The notes beneath the pieces were generated by a model. It was not told the origin of the DNA, did not search any database, and was given only the letters and a program-made list of their open reading frames with translations. Both the position numbers and the translations under genes were made by a program. Shown piece after piece: positions 46,329 to 58,714 of a stretch of 64,000 nt of DNA. Origin of the DNA: Amborella trichopoda (Eukaryota > Streptophyta > Magnoliopsida > Amborellales > Amborellaceae); the NCBI RefSeq assembly GCF_000471905.2, contig NW_006497023.1, positions 1,321,924 to 1,385,923 of the forward strand. The letters are read 5' to 3'. The stretch's first letter is position 1; the number at the start of each line of letters is the position of its first letter.

Positions 46329-46744
46329 TCTTGTTTTGTGTGCATTGTGTGCTTGGCTTTATTTTTGATTGTATGCTTCTTTACACACTCCAGCACACAT
46401 CGAATCAGGATTGCCCGGCAAACCAGCAAACAAATATTTCGAAAACCCCCAAAATCAACGTTAACAACATGAGGGGAACCTAGCATTGAGAGCCGAGGTG
46501 GTTGGGAATCACGTAACTTTAACTGTGAGCACCCCTCTATAATTCTTTGCCTCAAAGCAACACTGCGTATAGTAGGACCTGGTGAACATCCTATAATAAA
46601 AGGCCAGGACCTATGTGGGGACCTATATCAACCTAGCTGCATTTCAATAGTTAGGAACTCACTCTCAAGCCAAGCCTACCTATAATCAGACTAGGTCAAA
46701 CATTTTCGTGTGCTTGCTTGCTTATTTCTGATTGGTTAATATTA

Positions 46745-47225
46745 CATTCCAGTCCGGACCCACTTTTGGTCCGAGCTAGAGCTTCTAGGTCCATGCTCAA
46801 GCCTATACCCATCTTAGCCCAGGTTCGAACCAGGTTTGGCCATGGTACGAACCTGGGCCCTCTCTTGGTCCGAGCCGAAGGCTCTCTTTGATCCAGTCCA
46901 GGTTCATGCCAGGTCAGATAATTAAAACTCTCTAGGTCCAAGTCCAGGCTTGTACCTAGCCTAGCCCAGGTCCGAACCAGGTTCACACCTAGGTATGAAC
47001 CTAGGCCCCCTCTTGGTCCGAGACGAAGGCTCGTTCCTAGTTCAATCTTGATCCAGTCTGGGTCCACATCCGGTTTGAGTTCCCTCTAGATCTATGCCCA
47101 AGCTTGCACCTAGCTCAGTCTAGGTCCGAACTAGGCTCACACGTAGGTCCGAACCTAGACCCACCCTTGGTCCGAGCCTAGACTCGTGTACCATCTAGTC
47201 TAGATCTTAGTATAGGTTCTAGCAT
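46745..47225 (+). repeat. Irregular 150-bp repeats in D leader
   Basis: About three to four units built around GGTCCGAACCAGGTT, CTTGGTCCGAG and GATCCAGTC; the CTTGGTCCGAG anchor recurs at 46766, 46865, 47012 and 47167. The same repeat fills 63355-63830 in E. Confidence 0.7.
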
Positions 47226-47442
47226 AGGTCTAAGCATAGAGTTGCCTCTAGAGCTAGACTAGGCTTACCCTAGTTCTGGGTCCGAACCAGAATCCATTGA
47301 GTTTAGCAAGTCTAGGTTCCAATCTAATCTTAGCTTAGGTCTTAGTTAGGGTTTTGCCCCTAGAGTTAGGATAGGTGTACCTTAAATCATCGAGTTTAGA
47401 TCTTACCTAAGTTTAGATTCTAGAACCCCGCCAAAGAGAATC

Positions 47443-49050
47443 ACCATGTCGGTTACTCAAAGTGACTATGATGATCACTCCACGACTGACTCTATGCTTA
47501 ACCTGCCTAAACCTAGGGACCAAACTGTTGCAACCTCTTGGAATTATCAATAGACCTCAGACCAATCCATTATCTAACGCCTAGGCCTTCAGTTAGAGAC
47601 AGAGTCCCAAGCATCCACTCCTAATCCTAAAATTGGTTTGATCCGAAAGGCTGGTTCAGCCCGAAAGACTCTGGATAGTCAAGGGGTCCGACCTGGAGTT
47701 GTCCTGCGAGGGGTCTTAGGCAACCAAAGTAGCAGTCGAGTGGGGGAAGAACTTCATGCAGCATTTAATGCCAATTCCCAGAACTCGGACCGAGATAACT
47801 CTGGGGTGCAACGGTCCCAAGACCAAGACCCACCTAGGTCTAGGGGATCCAATCCTACCTCGAGTTGTCGAAGTACAGCTCATGATGTCCTAAACACCAT
47901 ACAAGGCAGAGGTGTCAACCCATACCGACCCCTAGGCAAGATAGGTGTCCAAGCTTCCCTTAAAAGTCTAATTGACCTAAGTTACACTGTTCATGCCCCA
48001 GCTTACGGGTCGAACCCAAATCAAGTCAGTGGCATAAGTCAACCCTTAGCACAACCGAGTCAGCTGATTCTTCAATCGGTCCTTCTAATTCACCCAGTCC
48101 AACAAATCGTGCCATTTCCACAACCAGTGGTGACACCTATGGGCCAGTATGCCCCTCATGCAAAAATCTCAACTTACTAATCTACACTACGGAACCCACC
48201 GACCAATGGGCCTATTGTCATGTCAAATACTCAACAAGAAGGCACTTTAAAAGCGATGCATGATATGCTCGTAAGAATGGGAATGCATGATATTCTACCC
48301 CCAAAGGCCTATGTTCAAGAGACCCTTGGAGGCATGGAGGACCTTCCCCTGGGATTTATTGTCCCAGAATTTAAGAATTAGTTTAATGGGAAGAGTGATC
48401 TAGATGCTCACGTCAACGCGTATCTCCTTCTCATGAGAACTTTACGAGATAGACCTAACCAAAGGAAGGCCATATTTTCGCAAACATTGACCGGCGAAGC
48501 CTTGAACTAGCATCGGAGAATAATGTCTGCTCAACCACACATCATTCCAAACAAAATGTTCAACCTATTTGCCCCTCACTATTGCGGGAGGGGTCGACAC
48601 TAAGATCTCTCTCCCTGAGCTAGCTCAGTGCAACGAAGCAAAATCTAGGAGAATTCTGCGAGGATTTCATCCGTCGATTTCGTGAGGCGGCAATTCGGGT
48701 CGTAGAATTCCCATTGACATACCCAGCCAAAATTTCCATGGCCTTAAAGAACATTGCTCTTGGATACAGGACCTTTTTCAGCCAAGGCCTTATCCCCCAC
48801 TCTTTCGACTCCATGATCGAGTGAGTGGCACGACATGAAAGGGCAAGAGGGACACCCCTCAACACCATGCCCCATAATAAACCAATAACGACTCCCCAAA
48901 ATAAGAGCAAAAACAACAACAAGGGGAAAGCTTTCGATCGGGTTATTGAGATTGTCGTTAACGGATCGGCTCAAGGTTCAGCCACTCAGGGCAACAATCA
49001 GAACCAAAAATTGAAGGGGTCCGCTTAGAGCCAACGCTCGAAATAATAAT
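47443..49050 (+). pseudogene. D gag
   Basis: Likely start at ATG 47443 (context ATCACCATGTCGG, reading MSVTQSDYDDHSTT). The N-terminal part is polar and unstructured (47638-48180). The capsid-like core near 48340-48600 shows PEFKN..FNGKSDLDAHVNA and TLRDRPNQRKAIF-like sequence, typical of plant Ty3 Gag. Broken. Confidence 0.65.
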
Positions 49051-49125
49051 CAAAGGGGAGAGGATAATTTCAATCCTCTCAAAGACCCGCTGGAAAAAGA
49101 GTTAGAATTACTCCTAGTAAGAAAC

Positions 49126-50460
49126 ATGGTTTATCTACCGTCACCATCTGAACCACCATTTCAAGTCACGAGCAAGAGCATGAGGTACAAATGGCATCAA
49201 AACCATGCACATGATACCCAAAATTGCATATATTTGAAACAAGTAATTCAGGGGTTAATCAATAGGGGGGGCATCACTGTCACACCTAGAAGTCAACCCA
49301 TTGAAGAGCTTAATCAAAAGATGGGTATCTTCATAAACCCTCTCCCTAAGAATATGGCCAAAACGACCGAAAAGTCGGGAGCTCAAGACAACGCAAAAGA
49401 GATCATTATCATTCATATGATTGAGAATGGGGACGAAGAAGATGATCTCAGCCAATTTATATTTGCTTGTGATCATCACTTTTAAAAGCCCGAAGTAGAT
49501 CTTTTGAGCCTTTTGAGAGAAAACCCTTCAACTCCGAACATCGACAACTGTCCCAAATGGGATCAATACAATGAAGATGACACATTAGAGATCGATATGG
49601 TTAGAGTCGATGACAAGGCGTCATCCCCCAAACCAGGGGCCAACACCCCAAAATCTCCCATTACTGTTGCTAGGGCTAACCCTATCGAGCTTTAAGCTAG
49701 TGAGGTTGATTCTCTAACTCGAAGAGGTCGAGTGTTCAAACCCGTTCAATTAATGGCCGACACTCTCGATGAAAGGATGGGAAACTCCTCAAGAGCCAGA
49801 CAACCAACAGGGGTTGTAGATCATGAGACGAACAAGGAAATTCAAGGATCTACAAGCACCTACAATCTACCGACTCATCTCGAAAGGATCCAGGCTCAAA
49901 TCTCCATCTTGGAGCTACTCGCCAACTCACCAGCACACAGGGCCCAGATCGAAAAGGTCCTTGCCAAGACACACATCCTGAGCAACACATAGCCGGATGC
50001 GTTGTGCAGTATGATCAACCAACTAATGGCACCAACACTAATCGTGTTCACAGATGATGACATCCCAATCAGCTTCAACGGCTTCAATGTCCAACCCCTG
50101 CACATCACTATTTTCATGCAAGGATATGAAATACAGAGAGTGCTTGTTGATAATAGGGCACCCCTAAACTTATGCCCTATGAAAATGGTGAAGCAGATAG
50201 GCAAAAGCGCGGAAGACTTCGAGCAGTGTCAACTAACTACCGCTGCGTACGACGGGACTAAGAGACAAGTTGAAAGCATACTGCCTCTCACACTTAACGT
50301 CGGCCTAGTCATCTAAGCGATAAAGTTTTATGTCTTAGACATAAAACCTTCGTTCAACATGCTGCTAGGAAGACTGTGGCTGCACGAAAACCTCATGGTC
50401 GCCTCTATGCTCCATCAATGCCTCAAATTTCAAATGAAAAATGGCATCGCGAAGGTATGA
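49126..50460 (+). pseudogene. D linker and aspartic protease
   Basis: Linker: KWHQNHAHDTQNCIYLKQVI (a CX..HX-like element) and NPLPKNMAKTTEKSGAQDN. Protease: MQGYEIQRVLVDNRAPLNLC at the active-site position and, at 50330-50400, a block equivalent to FNMLLGRPWLH. Same arrangement as F. Confidence 0.7.
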
Positions 50461-51242
50461 GCTGAACCCCCTACTTTTCTCAATCCTAGCAAACAAAACG
50501 AGAAGCTAGCCGTAGGGGTCGAGTTGGAGAAATCTCACTTGTCTCCTTCGAACAAGCTGATTGTGCCACCTTACCTCTAGAGGCCGGCGACCTTGGTCCT
50601 CAAATTTTGCAAACTTCTGCATCGATGGAGGACATTATCTATTGTCAACATCGATATGGTTTTAGGTCCCTCGAAGATTGGCACATGCTCCTCTCCCAAG
50701 GCTTCCAACCAGGCCAAGGCATGGGGAGTCAAGGGCAAGGCGTAATGGAGGCAATTTCTAAATCACCCTAAGCCAAAACTGAAAATAGGGATCGAAGAGG
50801 ACTCGGGTGTTCTCTCACTTAATTTCAAAGACGAATGAAGCTTTCATGTAATACTAGTTTTGTATCCAGAGGCATTCGAAGCCTCGATCCTCTAAATATC
50901 CATCCTTCAAAACTGCCAAAGATGATCCTTGATTCCCCAACAGGGAATAACTCTTTTCCACATCTCATCACCTACAAGAACTGGGAATTAAAGACCTTTT
51001 CGCTGACTTGGATTTGAAGGTATGCACAATCGGTTCTAACACAGCCAAACTTGCTCATCCGCCTATCCAAACCCAGAAATTGAATTGGCCGATCACTCCT
51101 CTCTCTCGAGAATCGCTGGAAGCATACCAGTGGCACCTTCAAGTCTCAGTGTCAAAAAAGGGATAGGTGCTGGGTGGCCATCTAACCACCTGGCGCGTCC
51201 AGTCCTCAACATTTCTCTCGTGAGTCCCATAAGGGACACCAC

Positions 51243-52450
51243 TTGCGACATTTCAAAACCATGGAAAATTCAAAACATGATAAAACTGATGATAATGAAA
51301 AAGAATTTTCAAAAATGGCGCTCACTCAAGATAGCTCAATAACTGTGCATAATACCCAAGATGATGAATTGGATGACCAAGATGAAGATCAAGAGAGCCA
51401 AGAGTCAGAAGAAATCTCTCAACCTGAGGAACTTATTTCTCATGTTGAGCAATTCAAGAAGAGGTTCGATGGTGACCCAACAGCAATCGTTGAAGAGACA
51501 ATTGATGTAAACCTTGAAACTGAGAAGGACCCAAGGTTAACCAAGATTGGAACCACGTTTTTTTCTGAGGAGCGGGAAAATAGGATTTCCTTCCTCAAGG
51601 AATATTGCAGTGTCTTCACTTGGTCATACGATGATACGTTACGGTAAATCCCACATTGATGCAACATCACCTAATATTCAATGAAGGGGTGAAGCCTGTA
51701 AGGCAGAAACTCTGACGTCAAAAGACCCACCTTGAGCTTAATATCAAAGAAGAAATTGACAAATTGCTCAAGGGGAGCTTCATTACTCTCGCCGATTATT
51801 CAAAATGGTTGGCCGAAATTGTGGTCGTACCCAAGAGAGACGGGAGGATCCGAGTGTGTGTTGATTTCAAAGACCTCAATATGGCATGTCTCAAAGACAA
51901 TATTCCATTATCAAACATAGATGCCTAGGTCAACAACACTGCGGTTCATGAGATGTTGTCATTCATGGATGGCTTCTCGAGTTACAACCAAATCCTCATG
52001 GCAGAAGAAGACCAAACCAAGACGTCATTCATAACGCAATGGGGAACCTACTGTTATAAAGTCATGCGCTTCGGTATCAAAAACATAGGAGCAACATATC
52101 AACGGGCAATGACTAGTATCTTCCATGCTCTAATGCACACCATTATAGAAGACTATGTCAACGACATTCTGGTCAAGTCAAAGACCAAGTCTGATCATCT
52201 CACCAACTTGAGAACCATTTTTGAAAGACTCCGGAAACATCAACTCGAACTCAATCCACAAAAATATTCCTTTAGAGTTGAATCCGACAACTTACTAGGC
52301 TTTATAGTAAACCAAACAGGCATTGAGGTGGACCCATCCAAAATACGAGTCATCACTGAAATGCCTCCTCCCCGAAACATCCGAAAAATTAGTGGGCATC
52401 AAGGTCGCATACAAGCCATAAGGTATTTCATTTCAATACTGGCGGATAAG
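51243..52450 (+). pseudogene. D reverse transcriptase
   Basis: Acidic linker DDQDEDQESQESEEISQPEE, then FKKRFDGDPTAIVEETIDVN; catalytic domain with GFSSYNQILMAEEDQTKTSF, ITQWGTYCYKVMRFGIKN, IIEDYVNDILVKSK and LRKHQLELNPQKYSFRV. Boxes agree with F and the Tat lineage. Confidence 0.8.
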
Positions 52451-53300
52451 TGCGCACCATTCAACAAACTCCTTAAGAATGACACCCCATTCATATGGGA
52501 CAATGAATGTCAAGAAGCGTTCGATAAAATCAAGGAGTACCTCACCAAAACCTCCCATCATTTGTCCTCCTAGTCCAGATAAACCCATGTTCCTGTATAT
52601 GTCAGTGAAAGGCAAGACTATGGGGGCAATGTTAGGACAATATAACGACCATGAAAAGGAACAAACGATATACTATATCAGCAAAACCATGGTCGACTAT
52701 GAGACAAGATACATGAATGTGAAGAAACACTGCCTAATACTTGTGTGGGCCATGCAGAAACTAAGGTATTATGTCTTATCTCATTCAGTCACGCTCATAT
52801 CAAAAATTGACCCACTCAAGTACTTATTGGAGAGGCCAGTCCTCAACGGACATTTGGCGAAGTGGAGAATGCTATTGAGCGAGTTTGAGATCGAGTATGT
52901 CACTCAAAAATCGGTCAAAGGACAAGCCATTGTTTACCACTTAGCTGAACACGTACTGCCAAACAATAGTCCTGTTAACAAGGATCTCTCTGATGAGAAC
53001 CTCTTCACAATTGAGGGCTTCATTTGGGAGCTACACTTCGATGGTGCAAGGAACGAATATAGGTCAGGTATAGGAGTCATATTATGCTCACCTGAGAAGA
53101 TTTTAATACCAAAAGCCATCAAAGTGAATTTCCCATGTACCAATAAAGTTGTTGAATACAAAGCCTTGATAATCGGGCTTGAGAATGCCATGAGAATGAA
53201 AATCTAGCAAATAGGAGTAATTGGTGACTCCTTACTCGTCATAAACCAAGTTCAAGGGATTTGGAGGGTGAAAGAAGAAAAGCTCAAACCCTATCAAGAA
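52450..53300 (+). pseudogene. D dual RNase H
   Basis: First RNase H: MFLYMSVKGKTMGAMLGQYN, IYYISKTMVDYETRYMNVKK, LISKIDPLKYLLERPVLNGH, connection SEFEIEYVTQKSVKGQAIVY. Second, archaeal-type RNase H: WELHFDGARNEYRSGIGVIL and VVEYKALIIGLENAMRMKI. The pair defines the Tat lineage. Confidence 0.85.
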
Positions 53301-54800
53301 AAGGTGGAAAATATGATTCCATATTTTAAGAAAATCACTTTTCAACATGTAACTTGGGAAAATAATCGGTTCATCGACACTCTTGCAACCCTTGCTTCGA
53401 TGGTCGATATTCATTTAGAAATCACCACATTGCCATTCTATATCAGGAATAAACATGACCCTTCCCCACCGAGGGTCGAAAAAGAAATAGAGCAAGAGAA
53501 TGAGAACGATGGGGAAGTATCTTTCGTGGTTTCAGATGCCATAGTCAAAGAAAAACCAGGGTTCCATGATGTTTTGTACCTGTTAAAAGATGGTTTATAC
53601 CCCGAAGGAGCCAATAAAAAGGATAAAGCCCTCCGAAGGTTTTCTATAGGATTCATAGTTAGAGGTGATCTCCTATTCAAAATTCCTTCGATGGCATCAT
53701 TATATGGTGCCTCGATCAGCCAGAAATTGACCAAGTACTGACAGAGCTGCACAATGAAGGAGGTCATTCTGGGGCAGTCGCCTTAGCTCAGAAAATCAAG
53801 CGTCAAGGCTACTATTGGACCACCATGGCTGAAGACTGCTGGAAGTTTGTTAAGAGGTGTCCCAAATGTCAACTCTATGGAGACCTCATCCATGCACCGT
53901 CCGTATCACTCAACTCAACACCACCCGTATGGCCTTCGCCATGTGGGGTCTTGATATCATCAGAATGATATCACCAAAGCCTCAAACAGCCACCGTTTTA
54001 TATTAAGGGCTACCGAATAGTTCACCAAATGGGTAAAGTCCGCATCATTTGTTAAAATTGAAGGCCAACATGTTGCTCGTTTCATAAAGAACAATATTGT
54101 ATTCAGATTCAGTGTTTCTAAGCCAATCATTATTGATAATGGATCCAATTTAAAAAATGAAAAGGTCACTAAGGTGTGCAAAAGGTTTGGGATAACACAG
54201 AAATTCTCCACACCTTACTACCATCAAGGAAACGAATAAACAGAACCCACAAATAAAGGACTTCTCACAATCATAGACAAAATAATAGAAGGCGGGAAAG
54301 ATTGGGACAAAAAGCTAAATGACGCCCTATGGGCCAACCGGACAATTCAAAAGACTCCTACTGGCATGACCCCATACTCATTGGTGTATGGTATGGAAGC
54401 AGTGCTACCCATCGAAGTTGAGATACCATCTCTCTGAATCCTTATTCATAAAAATTTAGATGAGAAACAAAAGGTCGAAGAACGAATCGCTGCCCTCATT
54501 AATTTGGAAGAAAAACGACTACGAGCAACACATGATATCGTTGCTTACCAGTGTAGAACCGAGAGGACATATCAAAGAAAAGTTTTTCCTCGATAATTCA
54601 GAGAAGGAGACATTGTACTCAAGAAAATCTTCCACACTCCTACAAATCCACACCCTTTAGGCAAGTTCAAACCGAATTGGGAGGGGCCATTCGTGGTTAG
54701 CCAAATGCATGCAGGTAATTCTTATGTGATCAAAACTCAGGACGGGTACGACCTCAATGACCCCATTAATGCAATGTATCTTAGAAAATACTACACGTAA
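53300..54800 (+). pseudogene. D integrase
   Basis: FQHVTWENNRFIDTLATLAS bridges from RNase H. Zinc finger at about 53740-53880 (LHNEGGHSGA, WKFVKRCPKCQLYGD). Core near 53930-54420 (GVLDIIRM-like, YHQGN-like, MTPYSLVYGMEAVLPIEVEI). C-terminal GPY/F-like KFKPNWEGPFVVSQMHAGNS at about 54660-54720. Confidence 0.8.
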
Positions 54801-55880
54801 TGGGCTCAAAAACATGGTGAAGACCTGAAAAGGCATCACAAAGAAAAATAAAGAAAGAAAAATATAAAAAAACAAAAAAATTGATGTGATGAAAACCTAA
54901 AAAGGCACCACGGGTAAAAGGAATCAAAAGATCTCCTAGAAGGAGCTTTCTATCCAAAGCACTCAAGTACTTGCAAGTTTCAATAATACTATGCAAGCAG
55001 ACCCTGAGGATGAAAACCAAAGTGATTTCAACGAACCTTGGAAAATGTTGAGACCCTCCAAGATAGAAGCTCGACAAGAATCCAGAGGGCTCTTCATGGA
55101 TCCTCGAAGCAGAGGATGAAAGCTCCAAAGGTAAAAAGACAACTCCGTGATTTCTGAGTTCTCACGATCCCACAAAGGAATCCTTTCATCATCTTTTGGT
55201 AGAATATAAAGAAGAAAATGACCACCAAAGGGGCCATAGGTGGCAAAATTGTAAGGCCCATCCCTTTTAACAATGTTGTTTCAATTTATTATTAAAATCA
55301 TCCATTTTCAAAACCCATGCACTCCATGGTTGTATGAGTATAACTACCAACTACCACATATCGGAGATGGGTGAATCTCGCTAATGATGATATTGGCTAG
55401 TCTGGGAGTGTTTTTCTCTCGATTGGATCTCCTGAGGCAAAATGAGTCAAGCTCATCCCCGTGTGTGCGTACGATGTCCCAATAGCTGGAAATTCGAGAC
55501 AAAGACCCTACAACTAGGTGGCTGAGTTTGTAACAATTCAGTTTGGAAAGTGTGTGCAAAGAAAGTGTTCTACTCTACTTCAATGAGTCAACTGAACACG
55601 TATAAGTTAAAAGACCCCCCAACAGGGACAATTAAACAAAAAAAAAAAAAGAGAAATCAAGCAGAATAGAAAACAAAATTTTGGCTATCACAAAATTCTA
55701 ACTTCAATTCATCCCCTAAAAAATTGGCTTATTACAGGTGTTCACGCCATCAAACTTGGTCTTAGGACTGAAATTTCTACTGTCCCAATGGACTTCAATA
55801 AAAAGAAAAAGTACTGAAAATGAGAATGATCACAGGCTCAATCCTGCCAAGGAAAAAAGGAAAGAAAAGAAAATAGTTTG
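54801..55880 (+). other. D 3' block, first part
   Basis: Immediately after integrase the sequence repeats GGTGAAGACCTGAAAAGGCA and GATGAAAACCTAAAAAGGCA, a motif also present in X_R at 40960. The rest (54950-55880) has no recognisable content; short frames on both strands are not gene-like. Confidence 0.5.
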
Positions 55881-57690
55881 GTTATTCAGTATTCGAATTC
55901 GGATCAACATCCTTCTCCTTGAGTTTCGCCACGAAGGCCACCCATCGAGCTAATTCGACATCAGCCTCTTTCAAGTTGATGTCAGATGTGTCCTCATTTG
56001 AATTGATTCGTTTATTTGAACAAAAGGTGCCATCTTCTCGATGAGGCACAAGATTCTGACCAAGAGCAGAAGACTCGCCATGAAGTCTCGAAGATCTAAG
56101 GCATAATGGAAGAGGTAGGCATGTTCCTACCAAGAATCATAGTTCGAAGTGGTTGTAGGCTTGTCTTGCTTAGCTAACCCCTCACTAGAAGAGGACTTCT
56201 TCCCCTTTCGTGACAAACTTGCCTTGGTCAGAAGAGCTGAAGAGTGCTGACGAAGTGGAAGATAGGGTGATAATCGATCACCTCTCCGTAATAAGCGTAA
56301 TTCTGAATGTGGCAAAACAGGCGAAGAACCCTTTGAGGGAAATACCCATCTGTGAAGAATTGCCCGCCAATATAACACATGAATGTCCCATAGCAAGAAA
56401 AAATAGGGACATGTTCTCAAGGCCCCTAATCACCCAATAGAAAGACGACAACTCGTCCAAAACTCACCGATAATAAATAACATTTGTGATAGGCGGGAGT
56501 CATTGACATATGTCAGTCCCAAAGTAGTAGATACAGTCATCATTGATCGAGGAGGATGGATAATGGCGATGTGTTTATAGGCCCAAACTTGAGAAAATAG
56601 AGCTCAAAATTACCCCCAAAACTCACACAACAGAAGCCCTGAACCCGAGAATCATCCGACGTAGTTTGACCAGGGCGACACTGGTAGTGTCGCCCAGCCT
56701 GTGTGGGCGACACTAGTAGTGTCGCCCGGCTTGTGTGGGTGACACTTGCCGTGTCGCCCAACTTAAAACCTCCCGGATCGAGCCGAGCTTTTTCCAATAA
56801 ATTCCTATGTTAAAAACATGAACTCTAGAGCCCAAAACAGGACAAAAAATTGTGTTCCAAGGGAAAAATAAAATAAAATTGTGTGTTCAAAATATAACTG
56901 CAAATCAAGACACTGCCCTCAATAAATCGATCGCCTCGCATGACCCGGTCGTGAAGACCGCAGTATATGCCCGCCAACACGGTCGAAACAATGGTGTAAC
57001 CTGCTCATTCCCAGAAGGCATGGACTAAGGGAATAAGGGAGGTACGAACTGTTTTGCGACCACTTGGAAAAAGGATGGATCCTAACAGCACGAAAAGAAA
57101 AAGACGGATCTGTTCAGCTCCTTGAGATTGCTCTCGATTCCGGACCAGCAGCTCCATATCAACCCACTGGCCACGCAAAGAATAAGCAGCCCCCAACAGT
57201 CGTGCACCCATGATAGAATGGTTGTCAGTGGTAGTGGAAGGTTGATACGCAATCCTGGCTAGGTTCAGCCCAGAAATTCAGGCCACTTCCTCTTAGGTTT
57301 CTCGCCCTTAGGAAGAAAGAAGGTATTCGTCTGATGATTGAAAGTTTCAGCGAGAGTCTCGAGGAGCGGAAAGTTCACATGGCAAGAGGCCATGTTCAAG
57401 ATACCCATCATCGAAATTGAAGCCAGAAGGACCATGAGCTCTGGCCACTGCCGAGCAGAAAGAAATCAATCTCGGAACCAAGGTCCGATGATAGGAAAGC
57501 CATTGACGCGTCAAGGAACTGCACCCAACCAACGACATGAGAAATATGAGAGGGCAAACTTTCAGGAAAGTGCTTAACCTTAGGAAAAATATGGAAGTCC
57601 TCCTCCTCTCTTTTGTCGTCAACTCGCTCGAGAGCCTTCCCCTTGCCCGCGAAGATCGCATTGTTCTTCTTAGAAACCATGAAAACCTAA
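55880..57690 (-). pseudogene. Antisense region of D with plant-mobile-domain-like motifs
   Basis: On the minus strand, from right: MVSKKNNAIFAGKGKALERV (57600-57680), SHISHVVGWVQFLDASMAFL and SSDLGSEIDFFLLG (57410-57550), then QIRLFLFVLLGSILFPSG and TSLIPLVHAF (57005-57120), the hydrophobic LLL.LG..LFP block of plant mobile domain (aminotransferase-like, MAIN-type) proteins. Further left (55880-56420) are Ser/Lys-rich remains. Antisense frames of this kind are known in the 3' block of Tat elements (Ogre, Retand). Broken in several places; strand and position support the call more than any single motif. Confidence 0.5.
56673..56760. repeat. Three dyads in exact 32-bp tandem, D 3' block
   Basis: GGGCGACAC...GTGTCGCCC dyads start at 56673, 56705 and 56737. 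The middle one (56705-56727) is perfect: arms GGGCGACACTA and TAGTGTCGCCC around a single G. They lie within the antisense region. Confidence 0.9.
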
Positions 57691-57779
57691 GGATGGGTGC
57701 AATAAAATCCTGTAAAAATAGAGGGAAGATGATGAAAAAGGGAGAGGATGAAGGTGAGAAGAAGAAAATTGAGTTTGAA

Positions 57780-58350
57780 ACATGAGAGAAGAATGGGAGA
57801 GGGATGATTTTTATTAAATAAAAGAAAAAAAAGAAACCCGACCCAAAACACGTCCTATAGTTATCTACTTTGGCCAACAGTGGGTTTAGATAACCTTACA
57901 ACTAAGAAAAGAAAAAAAAAAATTGAGGGTCGGAGGTTTGGGCGACATGCCCCGTGTCGCCCAATTACGTACTCAGACTTGGGCAACACCACCCATGTCG
58001 CCCACATATTTTATTTTTTTTAAAAAAACCCCTTTTAATCCCTCAAATTTTCCAATAAAAAAAAAATATGGGCGACACTGGCCATTTCGCTCAGCCTGTT
58101 AGGGTGACACGCCACCTAAGCGACACCACTGATGTCGCCCATACATTTTTGCCAAAAATTTTATTTTTACATTTTCCAGCAAAATACACTTAATAAAAAA
58201 GCAAAGAGCTTTTTTAGGTGGGCGACACGGCTAGTGTCGCCCAAAAATATTTCCCCGAAACTTTCCCCACTCAATTTTTGGGGACTTCCATGGATCAAAC
58301 ATGGTTTGTCATAGTTTTTTGTAATCATTTTCAAACATTTTTATTAACTT
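57780..58350. repeat. Scattered dyads in AT-rich sequence, D 3' block
   Basis: Dyads at 57939-57962, 57979-58003, 58068-58141 (several half sites) and 58219-58243. Spacers are A/T-rich with short Lys/Phe codon runs and no gene. The text resembles the LTR U3 of the same element, which suggests that LTR-like or leader-like sequence was copied into the 3' block. Confidence 0.7.
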
Positions 58351-58359
58351 TTAAAATAA

Positions 58360-58690
58360 AACGCTCCTCGGTGGAATGAGCCTAAACTGCCATCCAATTA
58401 TCCAGACAATTTAAAAAAAAAATCAAAAAAATAAAAAACCTCCCTTATGGCACGAGCCTAAACTGCCAACCAATTTCAAAAATAAAATCAAAAATAAAAT
58501 AAAAAATAAAAAAGGAAGCGCTCCTCTGTGGCATAAGCCTAAACTGCCAACCAATTTTTCAAAAAATTTCAAAAAAATAAAACACTTCTTTGTGGCACGA
58601 GCCTAAACTGCTAACCAATTTCAAAAATAAAATCAAAAATAAAAACGACAACACTCGTCAGTGGCATGAGCCTAAACTGCCAACCAAAGC
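58360..58690 (+). repeat. GGCATGAGCCTAAACTGCCAACC tandem repeat
   Basis: About five units of 55-80 bp; each holds GTGGCAYGAGCCTAAACTGC followed by CAACCAATTTC and an AAATAAAATC run. The core parallels GCATGACCTTAAACTGC of the X arrays. Confidence 0.75.
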
Positions 58691-58714
58691 CCCATCCATG
58701 GCACAACCAACCTA

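Larger units (their letters stand above)
45105..47440 (+). other. D untranslated leader
   Basis: Contains further dyads (45239-45316; perfect 11-bp arms TGGGCGACACT and AGTGTCGCCCA at 45586-45610), a TA run (45887-45912), a 196-bp tandem duplication (45937-46328; single copy in E at about 62750-62950), and irregular 150-bp repeats at 46745-47225. No convincing coding frame, although one minus frame spans the repeats. Confidence 0.6.

Noticed and set aside
56673-56760. Regular 32-bp palindromic repeats as a CRISPR array
   Set aside because: Only three units, almost no unique spacer, in a plant retroelement; it is a tandem dyad.
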